From NCBI GenBank assembly GCA_036874045.1, contig JAZBRI010000010.1, positions 1,880,001 through 1,944,000 of the forward strand: 64,000 nucleotides of DNA, given 5' to 3'. The DNA comes from Cymodocea nodosa (lineage: Eukaryota > Streptophyta > Magnoliopsida > Alismatales > Cymodoceaceae). The position numbers and the translations under genes are program-made. Under the pieces are notes generated by a model. That model was not told the DNA's origin, ran no database searches, and saw only the letters and a program-made list of their open reading frames with translations. Below are positions 12,290 through 24,000 of this stretch, in pieces (within the stretch, counting starts at the first letter, position 1; every line of letters starts with the position of its first letter).

Positions 12290-13885
12290 TCCCATACAAT
12301 CTAGCTCTCCAAGATTTTCCCACATGAAAAGATAAACGTTGTTGCTTCCCATAAACATTGCCTTCACAAACATTCTCAACAGACGTAATAGATGGTAACC
12401 TAAACACCATATTTTTCTGATTTAACAATTTCAAACCATTATAATGAACATTTCCATACCAGAAATGCCATAGTTAACTCATCCTCTTTACATGCAGTTA
12501 AAGGAATAGTTATCAATGCATGATATTTCAAAAGGGAACATATTATTTTCCGTCATATGTACTTTGGCAATAACTATGCCAGTTTTTTTTATTCTCTATT
12601 ACACATGCATCATCTTCAAAAAGGCATGCACATCCACTTCTAATCAATTGGCCAACACTTAGCAGGTGATGCCCCAGCAGAGGAACATGATAAACATTAT
12701 GGAGCTGCTTTTCAATACCTGATTTGAGTTGAAGTACAACTGTTCCCTTACCCTTAATCTCCACAACCTTGTCATTTCCAAGGAGTACTTCTGATTTTAA
12801 TGAATCATCCATAGAACAAAAAAGTTCCTTTTTTCCGTCATATGGTTGCTACAACGACTATCCAAAAACTATATATCATTGTCACCTTGCTTTGAATCTA
12901 TGCAAGTTACAAATAAATTTTTTTCATCCTTCTTTTCTTCTGTCATGTTAGCTTGGTCTTTTGATTTATCCCAACAACAGGCTTCTATATGTCCAAATTT
13001 CTTACGATGGTAACACTGCTTGTCTTTGTCATTCTTCCTTCTATTTCCATTGTGCCGACTTGTTTCACCACCTTCACGACCACGTCCTCTTCCACGGCCA
13101 CGAAAACGTCCTTTGTTGCAGCCTCTTCCACCTTTTCTTGGATCAAGTTTGACGGAGTCCACCACTCTAGATTGGAATGCATGCTCACGACTTTTCTCAA
13201 CAGACTCTTGTTCAATCTTTCTTCATGTGACAAAAGAGAACCTATTAGTTCATCAAGAGAGTAAACAGGTAAGTCCTTGTGGACTCCTCTATAGCAGTAA
13301 CTACGTTATCAAATTTTTTCCACAACCATTTGGTCAGAAATTTTTTCTACAAAACATCTCATTTGATTTATAATAACAGAGACTCTAGAAAAGAAGGCTT
13401 GCACTGATTCACATCCTTTCATAAAAAGAGTTTCAAACTCTCTTCGTAAAGTTTGTAACTTCGCAACAGTTACATTACTTTCACCATGATATTCTGTTTT
13501 TAATATAGACCAAACTTCAGCAGATTTGGTAGCACCAGCAATCCTTCGAAAAATAGATTCAATTACAGCTTGTATTACAAGAAAAGCCTAGCCATCCTTT
13601 TTTTCAAACCCTTTTGATTCAATTCCTGTCTCAATAGAACCATTTTCCACCAACTGCCACAAATCTTGTGAGGTAAAAAAGATTCTCATTTCTGTACTCC
13701 AAAACTCGTAGTTTTCTCCATTGAAAATGGTTATCAATGATTGAGATAGGTTAAGAGTACCTATACTATTGGTGATAACAATTAAATAGCCAAATCTCTT
13801 TTTATCCAATTGCAACACGAACACTTCGATGTCTACTTGTTGAACTCATTGCAACACCTTTTGTACAACCTTACTCTAATACCAT
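12290..13885 (-). mobile_element. Truncated Ty1/copia element: gag, zinc knuckle, protease-proximal region, gag-pre-integrase
   Basis: Read right to left: an N-terminal gag piece (13588-13824) with GENYEFW, then a basic GRGRGRGR run and a degenerate CCHC knuckle at 12869-13165. Next are VYHVPLLGHHLLSVGQL (12543-12812), the linker after protease, and a CEGNVYGKQ...GKSWRAR stretch (12200-12430) typical of the gag-pre-integrase domain. The reading frame is broken between these pieces, and integrase core, RT and 3' LTR are missing. The knuckle has lost its usual first spacing (CYHRKKFGH). It is a dead 5' half of a copia element. Confidence 0.8.
13873..13884 (-). other. tRNA-iMet-type primer-binding site of the copia fragment
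   Basis: The minus strand reads TGGTATTAGAGT, two changes from the standard TGGTATCAGAGC copia primer site. It sits directly left of the LTR. Confidence 0.75.
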
Positions 13886-13889
13886 TTTT

Positions 13890-14281
13890 ATTAGATTAAA
13901 AGCTTTATAGAATTATATTCACATACAAATGATAGACACAAGAAACTTCAATTTAATTTTAAAAGAAAATCTGTTACAGTTTCCACAAACTATTGAACTT
14001 GAGAAAAATAATTACTCTAAACTTCCATAATTACAAACACACTGAACATGAAGTTACAAACTGCATTAACAACGTTTCACCAAGAGTTACACTATTTTAC
14101 GAAAAGTTGCACCATTTCACGATGAGTTGCATCATTCATTAACACAAATCTAGGTGGTAAATTACTATTGTACCATTCACCAATTGAGTGATTATACATC
14201 TGATATTTATACAACGCACAATACAACCAACTAATAATAACTGCCAGCAACAGACTGATAACTAGTGTAATAGACCAAACA
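13890..14281 (-). mobile_element. 5' LTR of the copia fragment with TATA box
   Basis: About 390 bp beginning, on the minus strand, with TGTTTGGTC at 14281 and ending beside the primer site. A TATAAATA box (minus strand, 14204-14211) lies where an LTR promoter is expected. The end next to the primer site no longer shows a clear CA. The LTR starts only about 150 bp beyond the stop codon of the neighbouring host gene, so it may sit in that gene's 3' untranslated or termination region. Confidence 0.7.
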
Positions 14282-14434
14282 ACTAACTAAATACATAAAC
14301 GGTTAATAAATATATCACTGTAGGGAATTTTCTATTCCCATCGTCATTGATGAGATGATACATAAAAAGGAGAGAGTTGAAGGCAGGGAAGAAGCATGAA
14401 CACCATGACCTCATCTTAGGGTTTACTCGCTTCA

Positions 14435-16139
14435 TCAGCTGCAGTACGTGCAGGAACAGCATGAACACCATGACTTCCACCATGGCACGGATCCCGCCAC
14501 AGCCTTTGGTGGCTCACTTGCCTCCGGCAGCTTCACGCTCTCTGGAGGAGTCAGCTTCTGTGGTTCTACTTTCATGGAGTGGCTCCGCCCTTCCGTCAAT
14601 CTGCATGCATGGTGACAACAGTTCCATGTCTGAGTGAAGATAAGGAATAATATATATAATGTTCCAGTGACCTGGAAAGCACCCATCGCTGTTTCACTCC
14701 AATTACAACGTTTGGTATCTAATACTAACTTCATTATGGAAGTACGTACAAATCAATTTTATGCTTGATATCCTTGAGGAATCATTTTTCTGTTTTCAAA
14801 TTTTAAAATTTATACTTACAAGAACTCAAATATACATTATAATCTCTGCAAAAAAATTATACATTAAATCACACATGATTATAATCAAGTTGTAATCGTA
14901 TTTATATGTGATATAATGCATGTAACAAGCTAAGATTATAATATTGTAATCTTGGAATATATATCAATAAATTAAATGATAAAAATACAAAGATGAAGGA
15001 CGTACATGGGGAATGCAAATGAGTTGATGCTGGTAGTGCTAGCCTCGGAATGAGGTGTGCCGGAGGACGGACTCTCGAGAAGGGGCTTCTCGTTATCAGC
15101 CGTGCTCGGACGTGGAATCTCAAGGGGGGGATTCGTATTAGCATGGACAGGCCGGTCACTTGTTGCATCCACCGAAGCACCGCTTGTCGACTCCGAACTG
15201 GTCGACCCCGTCATGGGAGCTGGCACGGCTTCCTTCTTAGGGTCCATGGGAGGCATCATGTTGGGTAGTTCTCCGGATGTCTGAAACAAAATGGATTGGT
15301 CCCGGGAGAAGCTGCTGTTGCCTCCCATGTAGATGCTGAACAGCGACTCGTTGGAGGCCACGCTCCATTCCATTGGCGCCGTCGACTTCGTCCTTTCGAA
15401 GACGGAGGAAGGTATCCTGAAGCGGTCAGGGACGTCCGTCGACCCCACCGTCGCCTCGGCTGGAGGGGGAGGTTCGGTTGCTTCCAAGAATTGATAATTA
15501 TTTCCTGTTAGTTGTAAGATCTTGAGAGGAATCTATCATATTGTGCTCGATTGCCGTGAGAGGAATCGGATTCCTTGATTTGTTACCTGAAAAGCTCAGT
15601 AATTCCTGTTCAAGGCTTGCATTGTTGGTACTTGGAGGTCCGCCGCTACCTTCATGGGCATCCGATTCCGGAGGTACGGGTACTTCCCCAGCCAATGGTG
15701 GGTCGCTCAAATTACTGCTTGCATTAATATTGTCGCCAGAGCTCACCGTCTTGCAAAGCTCTGTTCCATCTAAATGGATGAAGCATTCATCTTCCTCATT
15801 ATTTGAGGAAGAGGAAGATGAGGAAGATGATGATGTTGATGAGCTGGATGTTTTCTTAAGGGCATCAGCGTTCTCCCTTAAATCGATCAGCACACCATCT
15901 TCATGCTCATCATGTTTGAGACCATGGTCTGTTTGCTCATTCTCATTGTTAGTATTCACCACGACTAAAGGATCCATATCTTCATGCTCATCATGTTTGA
16001 GACCATGGTCTGTTTGCTCATTCTCATTGCTAGTATTCACCACGACTAAAGGATCCATATCTTCATGCTCATCATGTTTGAGACCATGGTCTGTATGCTC
16101 ATTCTCATTGCTAGTATTCACCACGACTAAAGGATCCAT
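14435..16139 (-). CDS. Plant-specific protein of unknown function with N-terminal 27-residue repeats and cysteine-rich tail (three exons)
   Basis: I infer three coding exons: 16139-15587, 15504-15006 and 14600-14435, with GT-AG introns (82 and 405 bp) whose phases match and give 405 residues. The start MDPLVVVNT follows a G at -3 and has G at +4. Residues 1-81 are three copies of a 27-residue acidic unit encoded by 81-bp repeats. After these come a poly-Ser run, an acidic stretch and, in exon 2, the conserved-looking RIPSSVFERTK and MEWSVASNESLFSIYMG motifs. Across the second splice the protein reads SFAFPILTEG, then a proline-rich linker and the tail PWWKSWCSCCSCTYCS. I recall this ending (SFAFPIL, then Trp and clustered Cys) from uncharacterised plant proteins. 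No enzyme motif or convincing membrane segment is visible. The tail could be acylated or bind metal, which is speculation. An RNA-seq model could shift the start. Confidence 0.75.
15897..16139 (-). repeat. Three in-frame 81-bp tandem repeats at the protein N-terminus
   Basis: Each unit encodes MDPLVVVNT, an N-rich NENEQTDHG segment and LKHDEHED. The copies differ at only a few bases, and because 81 is divisible by three the frame is kept. Near-identity suggests recent expansion. Confidence 0.95.
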
Positions 16140-16140
16140 A

Positions 16141-16208
16141 TCTTCTAAATTCTGTGAAGGGCCTCAACCATTTATCTACATTCTACGCTGTTGTTGTATA
16201 GAAGAATT
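16141..16208 (-). promoter_or_regulatory. 5' leader part of the first coding exon, with a start-stop uORF and an 8-codon uORF
   Basis: A good acceptor (TTGCAG, AG at 16209-16210) would begin this exon at 16208. The leader then contains ATGTAG (16176-16181), a uORF consisting only of a start and a stop, followed by a second uORF at 16145-16171 encoding MVEALHRI. The main start is at 16139. A frame stop (TGA) lies just upstream, so the main ORF cannot extend far. Whether the leader is transcribed this way is inferred. Confidence 0.5.
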
Positions 16209-16386
16209 CTGCAAGGAGGATAAAACTACGTTAGCTAGGTTTTTGAAATCAAAAGTGAGCCACCAATCATTATAAGTAGCAATAAATCAAAGGGCATGAA
16301 CCCCAAGAAACCACAATGTCCATGGGAATGAAAATAGCACTTTTACAAGAGCACAACAGTACTAGATCAAATGAAAAGAACATATC

Positions 16387-19300
16387 TATCACGTTTAAGA
16401 AAGATATAAAAATCGTTGTAATATTAAAGAGAAGAAAACATACATAAATTACAAGAAACCCTCATCTTTAATATTACAAGATTGGTAACTATTAAAGAGA
16501 TATAATAACAGAAACCTACGATATATATAAATAAACTTACATCAAAATAACAAAAGTTATTTACAATTTGACCCCAAACAAGGAAAACACAAAATGAGGT
16601 ACAAAACACAAAATCTATTATTCACAATATTTTGTTGTAGTTAGTCAAAAAGTAACTAGCTCCTCTTGTCCTACTTACATTCTCCTAGAATATCTACTAG
16701 TTATCCTAAAAGAAGCAATAACAACATGTGAGCTAAAACTCAATAAGTCATTTTACCATCAGTCTAAAATAAAATAAATAACATATTATGTATGTGAAAG
16801 GAAATGTTGTGTTAGTTTATTATTTTATCAATTAATTTTGATGATAAAAAATGTGTGTTTTAAATATCTCTACGATAATTTTAGCAGTCACTTTATTGAA
16901 ATTACAATTGTCTAACTACTATGTATTTAGAATTTTTTAAACTAGATTTTGACAGGTTGTTATGCTTGTTTAGTGGTTGATCAGAGAGTTACTATACAAG
17001 TCACTGAACAAAACAAGTAAATCAGATAGTTAATCTTCTCTCCTAATTGATTAGACAGTTATATCTGTAACTATCCGAAAAGAACTTCTCTTCGGTGAGT
17101 CATGCTTTTCCTGTTCGGATGGTTTTAATGCTAAGTATTCGAAATCCCTTTAGTTTTAGATAGTTAAGTTTTTAAGTTCCGAATAGTTAGCCGTTTTCTA
17201 ATTTAATGTATTTTTGGTTACTTTCTTCTAAAGGATACATGTCATGCTCTCATCGCTTGACTTAAGTGGTTTTTTGGAAGGTTACGATGCAACTATCCGA
17301 AAACTCTTAAGAATCGAAGAGTTATCTTTAGTAAGTATTCGAATTGGTTTTAAGCTTCGGATGATTAATTTTTTAATATTTCTGACTTAAGTGACTTTTC
17401 AGAAGGTTACATGTATAACTATCTGAAATGACTTAAGGTTCGAAGAGTTATTTTCTGTAAGTATTCGAAACATATTTTCTTAATTGGATAGTTTATTTTT
17501 AATGTTTTATACGACTGTGTTAGAAGGACACGTGTTTTGATTTAAATGTATGACTTAAGTGACCTTTCGGAATGTTAGCTTTAACTATCTGAAATGTTCT
17601 TGAGTTTCGGATGGTTAGCCGTCTAAGTCTCTTATTTTCTAAAAGCCTCCAAAGATTTTATTTCTACAGAATCTGCAACTGTTATTAATTGACTAACTAT
17701 TTTGGCAAGATATTTTTTGATTACAGATCTTGAATTAATTATGATTGAATGTTGCTGGAAATGAATTACTGTATAAGACATCTAACCATTTCAAAATTCT
17801 TTCCATCTATACAAATCTCGAAGGAAGAACAAAAAGAATTTGTAGAAAATTAAAAACATACATAGATTTTTTAGCACACGAAAGGAGAAATTGGATTTTT
17901 AGTAGTCCTACAAACATTTTGAAGATTCATCTGCAACAAGGTTCAGAAGATTAAAGGCTGCAAATCAATCAGGATTTCTCCTTAGAGCTTCATAAATCAA
18001 CTCTTCATAGGAGTTGACCTTGTGTTGTGTATCTTATTCATTTTAAGTTAGTGACTCCTGAGTTTAAACTATTTTCTCGTTTTCTTGAAAATCCTAACTC
18101 ACAAGGGTGTTATAAATATACCTTCACAAGGTTAGGGCCTTGGTGAAGAGAGTGAAGTGTGATTCTTCACTTGCTCAAGATTGAGGTCTTGAGTACACAA
18201 AGTTGGTGCTTTGTGTAAAGTTTTTGTTTAGCCTATAAAAGCATCTGTAAGGTTGTTGCTTAGGCTACAAAAGTAACTTGTTTAAGGTTTGTGCTTAGCC
18301 TTAAAAGCACTTAGTGGAATTCTCGAGGTTGTGGCCTTGAGGAGTGGACTACCTAGTTTGGGGAACCACTATAAAATCCTTTGTGTCATTTTCTTACTAC
18401 TTTGCATTTTTACTTAATCAATTAATTAGGGTTCATTAGTGTCAATAGCTTCCAAAAATCTAAAAGCAACATAAATCTGATTAGGACACTATTCACCCCC
18501 CCTCTAGTGTGCCATTCGATCCCATCATGTTGTACTATCAACTCAATGCAATAATAAAAAGTTATGCTTTCCTTTCACAAATAAAAATGTATCATGTAAA
18601 TTACAATAATACCTTAGGCTCCAATATCAAGACTACTCATACATTTTCATATTTAGTTTAGCTATGATTACATATTTACTTCCTACAACAAAGATCAACT
18701 GTCACATATCTCTTTATGACTAGGGTTAGATACCTCAAGTGCTTGAGACAAAGTCAAGTATATTTTCTATCTCTATTGTATACAATACCATAGTATCATA
18801 CTCCCATGGCTAGGTTCATAGCTAAACATTCATTCATTTTAATATATATCAATTTTCACCTTAGGCCCAATAATGGCATGTGCTAATCTTAAGAAGTTAT
18901 GCAAAATCTTAATATTTGCATAAAGACATAATTATGCTATAATCAATATAAATTTGCAACAACACTAATATGTTTATGCTTATAGATTTAAAATGTATAC
19001 TAATACCAATATAACTATATCCATGTATTATTCTAGAATGCATAAAACTAATGACAAGTATTTATGAATATAATTACATAAACCACCATCCTTACTAAAA
19101 CTATGCCCAAATCTCTAATAATACTAAAATTTTAGACTAAAAGGAAGAAAGACTTACCTAAAGGAGAAAATTGCAAAAACACAATAATATTCCCTATTTT
19201 CCTCTTTTTTTCCCTCTTCTTCTCCTCTTCTTCCCCTTCTCTCTCTCTCTCTCTCTCTACCTTTCACGTTCGATGTTGAAAATAATTCACCACTAAACTT

Positions 19301-19389
19301 ACACATATATATATATGGTTAAATATATAAGTGAGGTAGTGGATGTTTCACTACCTCAACATTTTTTTTTTTTGAATAATGACATCACA
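16387..19389 (-). mobile_element. 3' LTR of the Tekay-like element, split by a solo LTR
   Basis: The LTR aligns with the 5' LTR at 24958-26296 on both sides of the insertion at 16810-18527. It ends GACATCACA at 19389. The outer end at 16387 reads TATCACG in place of TGTCATG, consistent with transitions. Net length is about 1.28 kb. A CT-dinucleotide run is at 19238-19259. Confidence 0.8.
16810..18527 (+). mobile_element. Solo LTR of the SIRE-like Ty1/copia family inside the gypsy 3' LTR, target duplication TGTTG
   Basis: It begins TGTTAGTTTATT, ends ATCCCATCA, 1,718 bp, flanked by TGTTG at 16805-16809 and 18528-18532. The other gypsy LTR (around 25389) shows the empty site. Its right end, with ATTCACCCCCC and CTCTAGTG, is the reverse complement of the left ends of the LTRs at 8505 and 32762, so it belongs to the same family in the opposite orientation. 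The segment 18120-18360 has degenerate repeats of an AAGGTT-TTGCTTAGGC-like unit. Confidence 0.9.
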
Positions 19390-19400
19390 TTCTACCCCCC
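19390..19400 (-). other. Polypurine tract of the Tekay-like element
   Basis: The minus strand reads GGGGGGTAGAA directly before the 3' LTR, as required for plus-strand priming of reverse transcription. Confidence 0.85.
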
Positions 19401-20080
19401 ATAAAATAAGTTTTGTCCTCAAAACTTAAAATTACTTGAATCTTGAAACAAGAAGGGGTATAGCTTGTTAATGTCCTCTTCGAGTTCCCAAGTGGCTTCT
19501 CGCTTGGAATGATTTTGCCATTGTGCCTTGACGTAAAGTATAGTATGTCTCCTAAAAACATGTAATTTTGCATCCACAATACGTATAGGTTCCTCACGAT
19601 AGGACAAATCATGGCCAATAGATATTGGCACAAGGTCCAACATGTGAGACGAATTTGATACATATTTCTTCAATATCGAGACATGTAAGACATTATGTAC
19701 TCCAACCAAGGCATTTGATAAGTCTAAACGATAAACTACTAGCCTAACTCTCGCCAAAATCTCATATGGCCCAACTTGTCTTGAACTTTAAATCTCATAA
19801 TTCTTTTAGTAGGGGTAATCTATAGAAAAACCTTATCACCCTCTTGAAACTCAAGGGTCTCTGTCGATGGTCTACATAACTCTTCTATCAGCTTTGAGCT
19901 ACCTTGAGTTGCTCTCAAATTTACTAGATTTTCTTTCTAGTGTCTTAAACAAACTCAAGATCTAATTGTTTGTTCTCACTAATGTCATCTCAACAAATGG
20001 GTGAGCGACACTTCCTACCATATAAGGCTTCACACGGTGTCATTTGAATACTCACTTGAAAGTTGTTATTATAAGCAAAC
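19401..20080 (-). mobile_element. Integrase C-terminus and chromodomain of the Tekay-like element
   Basis: The frame at 19419-19757 has VLHVSILKKYV, DLSYREEPI and then KAQWQNHSKREATWELEED, the order seen in chromovirus integrase tails that end in a chromodomain. The chromodomain aromatic residues (W in AQW and in ATWE) are still visible. Further upstream the frame is broken. Confidence 0.75.
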
Positions 20081-20998
20081 TGAAATTAAGTCATTCACAA
20101 ACAAGACAAAAATTAAATAACAAAACAACAAATACTAAAAACCTAGACTATGCAATGATACAAAGTATTTTTGATGTTTTTAATGTAACACAAACTAAAA
20201 AAATAAAAATGATATAAAAACCTAATAAAAAATCTATTATCTTAAAATAACACACGAGAACAAGGAAAAAGGTGAAGCAAAAATCCTAACACAACAACAT
20301 TCGTCGGCAGTGTACTTTCGATGAACGACTTGCAATATTGCAATGAATAGTGACCTGTGGTGGAGCGTGAACAGTGACTTGCATTGGAGCGTGAATAGTG
20401 ACTTGTGATGGAGCGTGAACAGTGATTTCCGAAAACAAGTGAATAGTGATCTACGAGTGGGTGAATAGTGATTTGCGTCTTACGGTGTGTGATCTCCCTT
20501 CTTCATGGTTGCAGGAATGAGCAGTCAGTTGTAGGAATGAGCGGTTGTCAGTGAACGAGTGTTGGATGTGATGATCCGTGGACATGACGATGGGTGCTCC
20601 CTATAGTGGATGAGTCATGGATGAGAAAATGTGCGGGGCCCCTGATCTTAGACATCCCTCTCTTCTTTTATAAGCTTTTTTCATGTCTTGATGATCTTGA
20701 TCCAATGGTTGACAGTTGATCCACTTGATCTTTTACGTTTAATCTTCATTCATCTTGAAATTTCTACAATATACCTTGTTTCTAACAAAATAAAATAATA
20801 TCTCACATATCACATTTTATAAAACCAATTAGAATACATCATAATGAGATTAATTTTCATATAAATGCATGAATTAATAATAAGTTATTAATTTGACTTA
20901 ATATTAGAATTTATGCATAACAAAACTTTAATAACTTATAAGTCAAATTATTTACCTCATTAAAACTCATAAGCATGTGCAACATTTATGCTCAAACA
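20081..20998. mobile_element. Solo LTR inserted in the gypsy integrase region, target duplication CAAAC
   Basis: The insertion begins TGAAATTAAG, ends ATGCTCAAACA, is 918 bp, and is flanked by CAAAC at 20076-20080 and 20999-21003. Removing it restores the conserved integrase motif reading IEFAYNN on the minus strand. Its family and orientation are not clear to me. Around 20352-20428 it has three copies of a 24-bp unit starting TGGAGCGTGAA. A phrase TTGATCCAATGGTTGA (near 20700) recurs in the solo LTR at 29769-32017. Confidence 0.85.
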
Positions 20999-21003
20999 CA
21001 AAC

Positions 21004-24000
21004 TCAATTAATGGTAAGTATTTGTCCCAATAGCCTCTAAAATTAATAACACATGCTCTCAACATATCTTCCAAAGTTTAAATGGTTCACCTAGACTAAC
21101 CATTAGTTTGAGGATGAAAAACAATACTAAATTATAGCTTAGTGCTCAAAGCTCAATGCAATATTTTCCAAAACTTGGAAATAAATCTTGTCTCAATCAG
21201 AGGTGATAGTTAAAGGTATTCCATATAGTCTCACTATCTTATCAATGTACAACTCAACTATTTTGCTCAAAGTTATTCCAACTTCATATAGTAAAAAGTG
21301 AGCAAACTTGGTCAGCCTATCTATGATCACCTACACAACATCATTGCCCTTTAGGATTTTAGGAAATCCTATCACAAAATCCATTATAATATGCTCCCAT
21401 TTCCACTCAAGAATGGGCAAAGGTTGAAGTGGTTTAGGAGGTCTTTGATGCTCTACTTTGACTTGTTGACAAGTCAAACAATTACCAACAAAATCTACAA
21501 TGTCTTTCTTCATTCCATCCCACCAAAAGTTTCTCTTCAAATCTTTATACATTTTGGTACCACCAAGATACACTGAGTACCTAGAATTATGTACTTTAGA
21601 CAAAATCAATTGTCTTAGTTTAGCATCATCAAGAACACATAATCTGTCAACTAATCTCAAAGAGTCATTTACATGAATTCTGAAATCTGTTCGATAGCCC
21701 TCATCAACCTCCTTCCTCAATTTCTACAACACAAAGTCTGATGCCTACCCTTCCTTAATCCTCTATAGTAGTGTAGGTTCTAAATGAATTCTAGCCAATA
21801 AGGTTTGTAGTCCCTAACAACAAACATCTATTTCTTGCCTTTTCAAATCTCTCAAAAGGTGTTCTTACTATGACAACAATACAACTAGAGATGCATATGA
21901 TCTTCTACTCAAGGCATTAGCTACTACATTAGCCTTCGCTAGGTGATATTGAATTGTTAAATCATAATCTTATAATAGCTCAAGCCATCTTCTCTATCAC
22001 ATATTTAATTCATTTTGGGTGAAGATGTATTTAAGATTTTTATGATCAGTAAAAATCTCACATGAGGCTCCATATAAAAATATCTCCAAATTTTGAGACA
22101 AAAAAAATTGTCATAAGTTCTAGGTCATGAGTAGGGTATTTCTCCTCATATGACTTCAATTGTCTAAAAGCACAAGCAATTACCTTTCCCTACTACATTA
22201 ATACACAACTTAGGCATTTTAGAGAAGTATCACTAAACATAGTGAATCTAATGTCTTGCTTTGAAAATGCTAATATAGGAGCAGATATCAATCTATCTTT
22301 TAGCTTTTGACAATTGTTCTCACACTCTAGAGTCTAGTCAAATTTCACCTCTTTTGGAGTCAATTTGGTCAAAGTCTTTGCAATACAAGCTAATCCTTCA
22401 ACAAATCTCTAATAATAACTTATAAAACCCAAAATGCTACCAATCTTCATTATTGAGTTAGGTTGACTTCAAGTACTGACCACTTCTACCTTCTTAGGAT
22501 CAATAGATATCCCATCGCTAAATATCACATGTCCTAGAAAGGTCACGTGATCTATCCAAAGCTCGCATTTCTTCAATTTGGTAAAGTGCCTTTTCTCCCA
22601 TAACACTTGTAAGATAGTCCACAAATGACATTTATGTTCAACCTTATTTGGAGAGTAAATTAAAATGTCATCTATGAAGATAACCATAAATTGATCTAGA
22701 TAAGGTTGGAATATTCTATTCATCAAATCCATGAATGCTGCTAGGGCATTAGGCAACCCAAATGGCATTACCAAAAACTCATAATGCCTGTAACAAGTAT
22801 GAAAGGTAGTTTTTGGTACATCTCTTGCCTTGATTTTTAATTGATAGTATCTAGATCTCAAATCAATTTTTGAGAAGACCTTAGCACCCTACAATTGGTC
22901 AAACAGATCATCTATCCTTGGAAGGGGATACTTATTCTTTATAGTTACCTTATTTAATTCTCGATAATCAATACACAATCTCATACTTCCATCCTTCTCT
23001 TTCACAAAAAGGATAGGAGCACCCCATAGAGATGTGTTGAGTTAAATAAATTTCTTCTTTAACAACTCTTGAATTTGATTTCTCAATTCTTTCTACTCTA
23101 TAGGAGGCATTCTATAAGGAGCTTTAGAAATTGGATTCAGCCCAAGAGCTAAATCAATAGTAAACTCCACTTCTCGATCTACTGGCATGCCTAATAGCTC
23201 CTCAAGAAAGACGTCAACAAATTCTCGAACAATTGGAAGATCATTCAAATTAGAGGTTGTCACTTCAACCTTTAAGACTACTACCAAGTATCTTTGGAAT
23301 CTTTTCTACAACAACTACCTAATTTTAACTATAGAAACAAATTTGAGAATATTTTGATCAGCACCATCAAAATAGAATTCCAGCTCTCTTGGAATTCAGA
23401 AGCAGACTCACTTCCCAAAATAGTCAACATTTGCATGGTAGGTTGCCAACCAATTTATTCCCAATATCACATCAAAGTCTTTCATCAACAAAATAAAAAT
23501 ATTCATTGATAGGTTCCTTCCTTCTATTAGAATTTGACAAGTTTTGCACACCTATCCTACTATCAATATATTCCAACAAGGGTACTTACTAGCATATGTC
23601 CATCCATCTCTATACTATCAATGTCATGGTTGTTTACAAAATTATAGCAAATAAATGAATGAGTAGCACTAGGATCAAATAATGCCTAAGCTAGAAATAA
23701 AGAAACTTGAATGATACCTATCATTGTATTTGATTCTTTCGCCTCTTGACAAGTTATAGCATAGACTCTCCCATAGGTAGGGGCCTTCCCTTTATGGTCT
23801 ATAACTTGATGGTTCGACCTTACTTTACTCAAGTCACCATTAGTTGCCAACACCTATGTCGCACCTTGCTCAAAAAATTAAGGATGTTGCTGATGACTAT
23901 AATAGTGTGGTTGGAATGATGTAATGCTTGAACTCTAATAGGTTCCCTCCCTAAAAGGGCAAACCACAACCTTATGGCCCTCCTGACCACAAGTGAAGTA

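Noticed and set aside
14972-15487. Minus-strand ORF apparently starting with Met at 15487
   Set aside because: The first codon there is TTG, and an acceptor at 15505 with matching phase makes it an internal exon.
15541-16275. 244-codon plus-strand ORF opposite the repeat gene
   Set aside because: It is the antisense of the 81-bp repeats and poly-Ser run (Ser-rich SSCSSCLRPWS repeats), and the minus strand has matching splice sites and conserved motifs.
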